DNA of 64,000 bases from Rhinopomastus cyanomelas (taxonomy: Eukaryota > Chordata > Aves > Bucerotiformes > Rhinopomastidae), in assembly GCA_013400115.1 (NCBI GenBank), contig VXBP01003402.1, positions 868,001 through 932,000 on the forward strand. The letters run 5' to 3'. Positions 55,520-64,000 of the stretch are shown piece after piece. Numbering within the stretch: the stretch's first letter is position 1; every line of letters begins with the position of its first letter. The notes beneath the pieces were generated by a model. That model did no database searches. It saw only the letters and a list, made by a program, of their open reading frames with translations, and was not told the origin of the DNA. Both the position numbers and the translations under genes were made by a program.

Positions 55520-58500
55520 CTTTAAAAAAAAGGAAAAAAAAAGGTGATGAGGACCCAGTATGAAGGAAATTAGAAAACCATTGTTAATGGTTCGATGCAG
55601 GGAAAAACCCAAACGAACAGCGTGAACCACCTACCAAAACCGAGCAGACAGATCACAAACAATCCAACTATGAAACTTCAACCTGTCCAACACCTGTAGC
55701 TCCTTCATGCCGGATTCACTGGTTCTAAGGCTGAACACATGCTCCTGTTACATGAGCAGACCCTCCTGGGCTGGGCCTCGATAAGGTACCTGTGCATGTT
55801 TGTTCACCGCACCGTGTAAGCAGCTCACGGTTCGTAATGAGCTGAAGGGGAGACACAGGGACAGAACTGGCCTGGCCAAGGCAACTGTTTTTCACGCCTG
55901 CTAACTTGTATCTCACCACCTCGTTGTGGCACGCTGAGCACTGCCTGTCATCTTCAGGTCTGCAAGGGCAGCACCCTGCCTCAGGCCTGGATTTCAGTAT
56001 AATGTCAGGATGAAACACGTACAGGCCTTCTGCTTCACTGGTTGTGCTCTCAGCACGTGAGGCTGTGGCTGGATAAACAGCCAGCACACACCTGGCACTC
56101 TGAGAAGTGACAACAGTTTGTTCTGTCTGGCGCGAGGGACCACTGGGCAGCTGCTACGAGTTTAAATCTAGACCCAGTAAGGGGCTCTAATCCGTAATGG
56201 CAGTTCAGTGTAACCGGTTTGTTCAGCTGAGCATCCAGCTTCGCTCGCGTGTGAAACTGCCGCGTCACCCTGCTCCTGCTTCCCAGAACAGAGGGGCCGA
56301 GAGGCTGTGCAGGGCACTACGTGGCTGCACGGAGTCCAGTATCGCATTGAGAGGATGTCCCACTTGGGCCTTTCACATGGACAGTGATGATGTCGCAATG
56401 TTGCTGCATGCAGAAGGAGAGGGGAAGGAAAGACACACTGCTCCCAACTCACAGTGATTTGGCAGATGAAGGTCTCTTCACATCTGGCCACTTTTGACGC
56501 TGAAACTGCCTAATTGTTGAGCAGCAAAAGGAGAAAAAAAGTTAACCGTCACCAAGAAAACCACCAGCACTACAGTCTGAAAGATGGGAGGGAGAGGAGT
56601 TGAGCCTGGATTGTGACTACAAAGATGAGAACCTGCTGCAGCGCTGAAACAGAAGCAGCTCTGGTTTCAGAGTACCTGGGCTAGAAAGCCCTTGCTAACA
56701 CCATTCCAGGCACTGCCTGTCCAGGTGGTTCCCCATCCCAAACAAATGCCCTTCCTTGAAGGAAAGCCCAAGAATGATAATGTAGTTCTACAAAACATAC
56801 CTGTACTGCTCGTAGCTTCCATCTTTAAGTCCTAGATGAAGGAAAAGGAACATTACTAACCATTACCTGCAACAGAGCAGGGGTCGGGTAAGGCACAGGT
56901 GAAAAGGCAGCAAAGCAGATCTCACACGGACTGACATCTACCGCCATGGCGCCACGACAAGCGTTCCTAGACATGTTCACAGGTTCCCTTCTGCATTTAA
57001 TCCCTTCTAGATAAAACGGGGTGAACTGGGAGAGATCTCTTTGAAATTTTGTTTCTGTGAATGTCCTTCAGGGGTGATTTAAATGCCCAAACCTGTTGGT
57101 GCAGCTCTGGGTGGTGCCTGCACTAGAGAGGGCTCCAAATAGATGTTTTAGGCTTCGGTGGACTTGGGTAGCTAACAGTAGTTTTGGTGTGGGGGTCTTC
57201 AGGGGTCTTCACTGTCTAAAAGCTCTTTTTATTTTTTCAATTGGCATTTCTTGTGTCAACTTTTGATGAGGAATAGGAAATGCAACTAAAAAAGAATCGA
57301 GCAGCATAAAGACTCTTGAGTAGACGCAGAGAAAACGGAGCTGTCTCTGGCAGTGACAGTGCAGTCCTTGTCACTGTGCTGGCAGTTCACAGTGACCTGG
57401 CACGAACACAGGCAGGGGAAGGCTGGTCTGCTGCAGCACTAGGGTCCCTTCTCAAGTGCAAGTTCTTTTAAGCAGTTTACCCCGAGCTGTGGGGACTGCA
57501 CAGTCACTAAAGAAGAGTTTGTAAACAGCCTTCAGCTAGAATGATGAAACTCAGCTGCCAAAGCTCTTGCCTGGAGAGTTATGCCACCTCCATCCTTGGA
57601 GGTTCAAAGATCTAACTAGATAGAGCCCTGAGTCACCTAGTCTGACCTCACAGCTGGCCTTGCAGTACTGAGCACAACTCTGGACCAGATCAAGTCCTTC
57701 CCAACTCGAGTTGTTGAGTTGTCCTGTGAGGCTGTGAGGTTATTCTTTCCCTCTTCTCACCAATTCTGTTCCTGCACCTCACTATTATTTCAGTAGCAGT
57801 CCTCATAGAAGAACCATTATGTAGCACAGATGGAGCCAACACAGGTGGGAGCCCACAGCAGGGCAGCCCCAGTAAAACAGATAGAAAATGGGGAGCAGTC
57901 TGAAGGCTTTTACTAACTGTTAAGACTGAGCCCCATTTCCTTTGGGGAGTTTGAGTGCAATGAGAGAGACTCTTACCCAGCTCCATGTTCCTTGTTCTTG
58001 GGTTGCACTGCTTAGACCCTCTGCAACTTCTTAGTTCCATGAGCTGGATGTGCAGTTGATTGAGGACGTCTCTGTCTAGTGTGTTCACTGCATTGATTAG
58101 CTGCAACAAACGGGGCCACGTTAGCAACTCCCGCCCCGCGGTTTGGCAATTGTCACAGATGGAACAATGAGGTTTTCTTGTAACAGTAAAGAAGCCAAAT
58201 CACTCTACAAAACGATTTGGGCCTCATGTACTTCCAGCACCAACACTGTGCTGTTTCAACTGACCATCAGTCACGACAAGGATGCATTTCTAGAGCTGTG
58301 CTCTAGAGCGTTTCTGTGCTCGGGTACCTGATACGGATCCGTGTTGAGATCAAAATACTCCAAAAATCCAGTAGCAAATTCACAAAACAGGAAGTTGTGG
58401 GTCTCGTTGATTGTCCTCAAACACCAGTAGGTGTTGTTGTTGGCACTGGTGCAGGCGCAAAAGGGGCCCACTGCAAATGGAAGAGTTACAAAACCGTGAG

Positions 58501-61500
58501 CCATGTGCTGCTGCCTTTGGGCAACTGGTTTAGCTTAAACTCCCCTGCCTCCTGTGCAAAGGGAACCCCTGTGTCAGTGCTGGTGTTACTTAGCACAAGG
58601 ATGCGTGCGGGGCTTTGGCTATGTGGCTAACAGTACCCCAGCATCCCGGCCCGGCCAGCACCCACCCATTATTTAGAGTATCCTTACGCGTCCACAGGGG
58701 AGCAGTCTGCCAGTGCTGGTTGTCGTGGGTGAAGCAGGTGAGGCCAGGCATGCTGCACGTGTCGTTGTTCTTTATTCTCTTCAGCAGTTTGCGCAGTTTC
58801 TTCTTCCGTCTTTGCTCGCGAAGCAGCCACAGCCTGTCCTTCTCCTGTAGGGCCTTCCTGTACACAGGGAACACTGGGGGTCAGGAAGAGGGCTACACAG
58901 GAGCACACCAACATTAAACAAGGCTGCTAATAAAACAAGCTGCTTGGGGGTAAAAAATAAGTCCTCTGAGTGCCTCTGGGTAGAGCTCTACAGTTTAATG
59001 TCACTGAAAAGGAAAAGGCGGCCAAAGGGGCTGGTAGGCTGCCTGGGCCTGTGATGTGACAGTTCCCAAACCAGGACCCTCATCTGCGAATTCACAAGCA
59101 TCTCAAGATTTGCTTAGTTCCTTGCCTGGCTGACTGTGTGTTTGTTCTTTTCAACTCAGAACAGCTACAGCGGTAGCTACTGCGCATGGAGCGAACGTCA
59201 GCGTCTTTGCGTTTCCCCTCACAAAGGAATCGCCTGTAACTTACTTGAAAGGGTGAAGACTTGATCCCTTGTGCCTCAATTTGCTTTTGTGTTTTGAATG
59301 GTAACTGGAAAATAAACCCAACATTGTTAATGAACAAGAGACAGACACTTGCTCCTCTTCATACCCCATAATCACACTGGATTTGAAGCAGATTTAATCC
59401 AGTGTCCTTTCTCCCTTCCTTTTATTCAGGGTCTGTGATGAACACAAAGCAGCTCCACCAGACTATGTCCGACGCTTCTGCCTCTTGGCTCCTTTGTGCC
59501 GACGCCTGCTGCTGCAGCTCTGCACTGCAGCTCAGCTTCAGTTCCCTCTGGTTCAGCTGTCACCAGTTCCCTAAACTCAACAGCTCTGTAATTCAGTGCT
59601 GACACTTAACCACCCGAGCGGTCGCTAGTTGTTCAGCTAACAGGCAGTCGAGCTGATCCCACCTTCTCAAGCTTCTCCTGCAGAATGGAAGAATTTCACT
59701 CCTGTGCAGCTGTGCAGGGCTGTTTCTGTCTCTGTTGTTACAGCATGAGGTTGCAGTAAAACTGTCACAGGAGGCACAGAACTGCCCCAGCAGTAGCAGT
59801 GTCTGACACACTCTGACACAGGGGCTGTAAGCACACACTTGCACTCCAGCTGGGAGGCTCCGCTGAAACCCTCAAGACACTTTGTGGGGAGTCCCTCTCT
59901 TATGTAGTTGGCGAAGCTGAAACAAGCAAACCCAGCCTGAGCCAACAGCAGCATTTCCTGAATCTCTGGTCAAGTTCCTGTCCGCCCAGATCACCAAAAG
60001 CAAACGAAGTTCAATAAATCTTATTTTCTTGACAGAACCCTGCAATTCCCCGAGTTGTCAGACTACAATCCCCTTCAAAACAAATCTTCACAATTATTAA
60101 TGCTGCTGGGAGCTTTAAAGCATTTAGCCCTTCCAGCAAAATAAGATGAACTATCTATCTGAAGTCAATGTTTTTATCTCACGCAGACACTGGGTATTTC
60201 GTGAACTTAATCAATCCTAAATGCTAAATCCCAACCCAATGCAGTTCTGCAAACACTTACACGTAAAACTCAGGTGACCTTCACTGACTGTAGCAGGATT
60301 ATTAACTAGTAATGCTGTGCACAGCTGTGAGGGCTTCCTACACTCAGCCTGAGCAATGTTCTTCACGTGTACCACTAGCCGTTCCCTACAGAAACCCCAT
60401 CGCTGCTCTGGTCTGGACTGGGTCCAGCTGCTAACAGCAGCCAGCAAAGCAGAGAGTGCAAACCAAACCCAAACCGTCTGGGGACTGGCCACTCAGGAGA
60501 CTGACTTCACTCTGAACACTTCTTGTGTAGGTTTTCTCATACTTCAGCAACCTGTTTGCAGGAGCCACGAAGGCCGCGACAGCTCTGCACCCCCTGTCTG
60601 TAAAGTGGGACACGCTGAGCTCAGAACCTCAGTCTCAGCCGTGTCCTCTTGCGGTCGCTAACGCCGGTACCAGGAGCCCAACAGGCTTCTGTGCTTTGCT
60701 ACTGCCACAGCAGGTTCTGCACTGCTGGGGCCACAGGCTGGCAGTAGCCCCTGCCATCGCTCTGCGATCACTGCAACCAGGAGCAGCTGGCTCTCAGGGG
60801 CCAAACATGCTGCCCAGCTCTGTTTGATTTTCAAAGGTTTTTCGCACTCCGAGAAGGCTCCAGCACAGACACAAGCAGAGTTACAGCTCTGCCAGGCAAA
60901 GGAAGAGCAACTGACACCATCTGTCTGGACTTCTACAAGGCATTTGACACTGTCCCCCATGATACCCTTAACACTCTTAAGACGGAGAGACACGGACTAG
61001 ATGGATGGACCACTCACCAGACAACGAACTGGCCAGAAGGTGGTACCCAAAGAGCTGTGATCAGTGGCTCTAAGTCCAGGGGGAGACTGTGACAAGTGGG
61101 GTTCCTCAGAGGTCTGTTCTGGGTCCAGTGCTGGCTAACATTTGTGTCAGTGACATGGACAGTGGCACTGAGTGCCCCCTCAGCAAGTCTGCTGATGACA
61201 TCAACTGTGTGGTGCAGAAGACTCACTTGAGGGAAGGGAGACCATCTGGAGGGACCTGGACAGGTTGAGAACTGGGCTAGTACAAATTTCATGAAGTTCA
61301 GCAAGTCCAAATGCAGGGTCCTGCATCTGGGTCAGGCCAATCCCAGGCACAATCACAAGCCAGGTGCAGAGTGCGGTGACAGTAGCCCTGAAGAGAAAGA
61401 TACTTGGAGGTGTTGATTGGCAAGAAGCTCAGCATGAGCTGCCAGTGAATTCCTGCAGCCCAGAAAGCCAACCAGATCCTAGGGTGCATCAAGAGAAGTG

Positions 61501-63071
61501 TGGCCAATACAGCAAGAGAGGAGATTGTCCCCCTTTGTGAGACCCCCACCTCAAACCCTACAGTCAGTTCCATGTCCTCCTCCTGTTGCGGACACCAGAC
61601 CTGTTGGAGTGAGGCCAGAGGAGGCCACAAAGATGATCCCAGGGCTGGAAAACCTTTGCTATGAGGACAGGCTGAGGGAACTGGAGTTGTTCAGCCCAGG
61701 GAAAAGAAGACTCCAGTGGGGGAACCTTACTGCTGCCTTCTGATACCTGTAAGGAACCTACAGAAAGGCTGGAGATGAACTTTTCCCAAGGAGATCCAGC
61801 AATAGTACAAAAAGAAATGGTTTGAAACTGAAGGAGAGGAGGTTCAGATTAGCTCCTAGGAAGAAGTTCTTCAGTGCAAGGGTGGAGAGACTCTGGAATC
61901 AATTGGCCAGAGAGGCTGTGGCTGCCCCTTCCCTGGAGCTGTTAAAGGTCAGGTTGGATGAGGCCTTGAGCAACCAAGTCTGGTTTAGAGGTGTTGCTGC
62001 CCATGGCAGGGGGTTGGAATAGATGAGCTCTGAGGTCCCTTCCAACCTCATGCAGTCTGGGATTCCATGATTTTCTGCTGCGCTTATTGCAGAGAAAGAG
62101 TGTTCTTCCTCCCCAGAAGGCTGTGGGATGTGCTTGAACCTTCTTCCCATGCAATCAGTGGGCTGATCCTGGAGCTGCTTGGCAAACATTTGGCTACCTG
62201 AGAACCTACTTACTGTGCAGAGAACTTAATGTTTCAGCACGCGTGGCCCTTAATTCACTCTGCATTAGGGGAAAAAAGATCCATTGCACTAGCTGCCTGG
62301 TGGAGAAGGACCTGGGGGTGTTGACTGATAGCCGGCTGAACATGAGCCAGCAGTGTGCCCAGGTGGCCAAGAAGGCCAATGGCATCCTGGCCTGTATCAG
62401 AAACAGCGTGACCAGTAGGAGCAGGAAGGTGATTGTGCCCCTGTAGTCGGCCCTTGTGAGACCGCACCTCAAGTATTGTGTNCTGCCACAGCTCTAAAAC
62501 CAGTTATCAGCACCAACTGCTAAATTCCTGCTTCTCCCACTTGGCAGAGCTGTCACAGATGGCAGTGGTGGTAGGAGGTGACATAGCCAGCCTTGAAAAA
62601 ATGGAAGGGGAAGACATTCTCTCAACTCCCCACTCGTTACTGCACCCACTCTCCACACCACTCTTTCTAGAGCAGGATCCTGTAACTCTGCACTGTACTG
62701 ACAAGTTGCCTGTGTAGAAAACTTTCAGAAACAAGCCTGTGGCTTAAAATATTCCGCAGTATCCGACAGCTACGCTCTCGTAGCACAGACACTGCTAACT
62801 GGTTCACAAGCCACGTTACACATCCTGTTGCATCATCTCCACTTGGCACAGAGGCAGTTAAACTCCTGCTCCCCCAACAGTGTAAAACACCAGCATTAAC
62901 AACCTGATCAGACCCCGGTCGCTCTGCTGAACGCACAAACCAGCCACAGTTCACAACTCAGGTATATGAGAAATACCTTATCTTGTTACAGTCACACTCC
63001 TCAGGTCGCTTCTTCTTCAGGTGCCCTCTCACCTCCCTCAGGTTCTTTATTTTATTTTGCAAAGTCTCAAT
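55489..63071 (-). CDS. SULF2: SULF2, extracellular sulfatase 2, C-terminal part (partial, 5' end outside window)
   Basis: SULF2 is a secreted or cell-surface endosulfatase that removes 6-O-sulfates from heparan sulfate, altering Wnt and growth-factor signalling. Eight coding exons were placed on the - strand: 63071-62977, 59304-59245, 58857-58688, 58470-58328, 58100-57977, 56831-56801, 56509-56453 and 55519-55489. Together they give 711 nt, 236 residues plus TAA, and all phases close. Visible landmarks are the end of the basic hydrophilic domain (RGHLKKKRPEECDC), a Lys/Arg helix (REQRRKKKLRKLL), and the Cys-rich C-terminal domain (CSMPGLTCFTHDNQHWQ, PFCACTSANNNTYWC, NETHNFLFCEFATGF). The end is LGQLWEGWEG, as in human SULF2. 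The paralogue SULF1 is less likely because of that terminus and the NCOA3 neighbour. The catalytic N-terminal half is not in the window. Confidence 0.95.
56453..56509 (-). CDS. SULF2: SULF2 coding exon, 57 nt
   Basis: This exon encodes QFQRQKWPDVKRPSSAKS and part of L. Acceptor CAACAATTAG, donor TCACT|GTGAGT. It resembles human QFQRRKWPEMKRPSSKS, with one extra Ala. Confidence 0.93.
56801..56831 (-). CDS. SULF2: SULF2 micro-exon, 31 nt
   Basis: A 31-nt exon between acceptor TTCATCTAG and donor ACAG|GTATGT encodes LKDGSYEQY with split codons on both sides (G before, R after). Human has DGGSYEQYRQ, so one Gly is missing here. Confidence 0.93.
57575..57730 (+). mobile_element. Diverged CR1 tail
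   Basis: GTCACCTAGTCTGACCTCAC, AGATCAAGTCCTTCCCAACT, then GAGTTGTCCTGTGAGG resemble an old CR1 3' end. It lies in a SULF2 intron. Confidence 0.4.
57977..58100 (-). CDS. SULF2: SULF2 coding exon, 124 nt
   Basis: This exon encodes LINAVNTLDRDVLNQLHIQL, MELRSCRGSKQCNPRTRNM and EL. Acceptor TTTGTTGCAG, donor CTGG|GTAAGA. Confidence 0.96.
58328..58470 (-). CDS. SULF2: SULF2 coding exon, 143 nt
   Basis: This exon encodes GPFCACTSANNNTYWCLRT, INETHNFLFCEFATGF and LEYFDLNTDPYQ, the most conserved part of the C-terminal domain. It includes the N-glycosylation sequons NNT and NET. Acceptor CTTCCATTTGCAG, donor CAG|GTACCC. Confidence 0.97.
58688..58857 (-). CDS. SULF2: SULF2 coding exon, 170 nt
   Basis: This exon encodes KALQEKDRLWLLREQRRKKK, then LRKLLKRIKNNDTCSMPGLT and CFTHDNQHWQTAPLWT. 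Acceptor CCCTGTGTACAG, donor ACGC|GTAAGG. It joins the flanking exons in frame. Confidence 0.96.
59245..59304 (-). CDS. SULF2: SULF2 coding exon, 60 nt
   Basis: This exon encodes SYHSKHKSKLRHKGSS then LHPF, matching human SYHTQHKGRLKHRGSS in length and pattern. Acceptor TTTTCCAG, donor TTCAA|GTAAGT. It is rich in Lys, Arg and His. A 3.7-kb intron with CR1 insertions lies upstream. Confidence 0.93.
60870..62072 (+). mobile_element. CR1 LINE, ~1.2 kb with decayed reverse transcriptase
   Basis: This is the longest CR1 in the window. Early on it encodes ICLDFYKAFDTVPHDTL (RT motif A), later a decayed ADD motif near 61190, and then the 3' module (CTATGAGGACAGGCTGAGGG, AGAGACTCTGGAATCAATTG) and a tail GGGATTCCATGATTT. 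Frameshifts and stops disable it. It is antisense to SULF2, in the intron between the exons at 59304 and 62977. Confidence 0.9.
62237..62481 (+). mobile_element. CR1 LINE fragment ending at an N
   Basis: GACCTGGGGGTGTTGACTGA, CAGCAGTGTGCCCAGGTGGC and CACCTCAAGTATTGTGT are CR1 sequence between the RT region and the 3' module. The repeat stops abruptly at the N at 62482. Confidence 0.87.
62977..63071 (-). CDS. SULF2: SULF2 coding exon (hydrophilic domain end)
   Basis: This 95-nt exon encodes IETLQNKIKNLREVRGHL then KKKRPEECDCNKI. Acceptor TTTTCTTAG, donor ATAAG|GTATTT; it starts in phase 0. The basic KKKRP patch belongs to the heparan-sulfate-binding hydrophilic domain. The next exon upstream (encoding the HIDHE end) was not found before position 64000. 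Confidence 0.94.
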
Positions 63072-64000
63072 CTAAGAAAAAAGGCAAAGACACAGGTGAA
63101 CAAGAAACAAACAGCAGGAGTTCAGCTTCGTCTTGCCTCAGGGCCACGCTACTGTCGACTAAGGCTTCCTTTTCACCACCTCCTGTGACTCCCACCTCTA
63201 ACAAGATTACCTACCACTGTAAAAGGAAACTACAGCAGGAGGAGACTGCTGAACTGGGGGGCACAGACCAGGGCAACCACTGCCTCACGCAGATAACTGC
63301 TCCTGGTCCCACTCTGATTCTTCCCCTTATGCTCTACAACACTTGTGCAGGGTGAGAGGTAACTCAAAGGAAAACAAAGCCCTTCTTTCTCAGCCTGTAA
63401 GGATGCTGAGAAGGGGATGTGGAGCGAGTGCTCTGAAGCTGACAACTCTTCAGAGCTTTTGGATGAGAAAGGCCACAAAGCTCCATCACTGTCACGGCAG
63501 TCTTCATCAGTGTGTACCCACAGAGCACCAGCAGCTCGGTGCCACCCACACGAGTTACTTTAACCGCTCGTTTCTTTCATGAAACAAAACCCCTACTTGA
63601 GCTCAGTCCAGCGCTCACACAGCGCAGCCCACGGTAACCAAAGGAGCACAGAGCCTGCAAAGCCCCAACCAGACATCAGTGGCCATCACTGCAGGGAATC
63701 CCACGGCTGCTGATGCACAGAGAGGACAGAGCATTCAAGAAAAAGGCAGAGTCCAGCCCTGTAAACCCTAAGCCAGGAGCAGAGCAGGACAGACCTCAGC
63801 TCTCATTTTCTTTGGCGCTCCGTACAGCCTGTGTTCTGCCAAGAGAACTTGCAGAGCTAGTGAGTTTTTTTGTGCCCATCTGCATCAACACAGGGGACCA
63901 GCAGGTTCTTACACGGGACCGTGCTGCAAATTCATGTCATTTAGTAAGAAACTACAGAAAGTAAGAATCCTTTAGGATCCTCTTCATCATTTGCTCCACC

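Noticed and set aside
57690..58127. 145-codon open frame on - strand
   Set aside because: Only 57977-58100 is real SULF2 exon; the remainder is intron read-through past the donor CTGG|GTAAGA.
63072..64000. Next upstream SULF2 exon (ending HIDHE)
   Set aside because: No - strand match to that segment was found before the window ends; it presumably lies beyond 64000.

Overview
This is a stretch of vertebrate nuclear genome, almost certainly from a bird. The evidence is the many CR1 LINE copies (at least a dozen, most ending in the diagnostic tail with ATTCTATGATT-type repeats), the compact introns, and protein sequences close to but distinct from the human ones. The species cannot be named from the sequence. 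No prokaryotic gene, operon, CRISPR array or RNA gene was recognised.

Two convergent genes fill the window. NCOA3 (nuclear receptor coactivator 3; SRC-3/AIB1/ACTR) runs on the + strand. All 21 coding exons could be placed, from the ATG at 27661 to the TGA ending at 50092. Every splice phase closes, giving a 4,197-nt CDS of 1,398 residues plus stop. A 3' UTR of about 3.1 kb follows, up to an AATAAA at 53188. About 1.2 kb further on, the 3' end of SULF2 (extracellular heparan-sulfate 6-O-endosulfatase 2) appears on the - strand. Its last eight coding exons (63071 down to 55489) encode the C-terminal 236 residues, and the rest of the gene lies beyond the right edge. NCOA3 and SULF2 are also neighbours on human chromosome 20.

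Layout: 1-20167 is non-coding, AT-rich and probably the large 5' intron of NCOA3, with CR1 and older LINE remnants. A probable 5' UTR exon lies at 20168-20243. Another long intron (20244-27641) carries CR1 copies, one with a reverse-transcriptase fragment and an N. 27642-50092 holds the coding exons. 50093-53.2 kb is the NCOA3 3' UTR. 53.2-54.4 kb is the gap between the convergent genes. 54.4-64 kb is the SULF2 tail, with a 1.2-kb CR1 in one intron and a second N inside another CR1.

NCOA3 is a nuclear coactivator that binds hormone receptors through LXXLL motifs and recruits CBP/p300. SULF2 is a secreted enzyme that edits heparan sulfate. They are neighbours, not pathway partners. No undescribed biological system was found. 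The most interesting points are a GC-AG intron, several tandem splice sites that would make small protein isoforms, a CR1 tail ending 16 nt before an exon, a likely solo LTR with a possible 5-bp target duplication, and two N bases that both sit in CR1 repeats and may mark faulty assembly joins.
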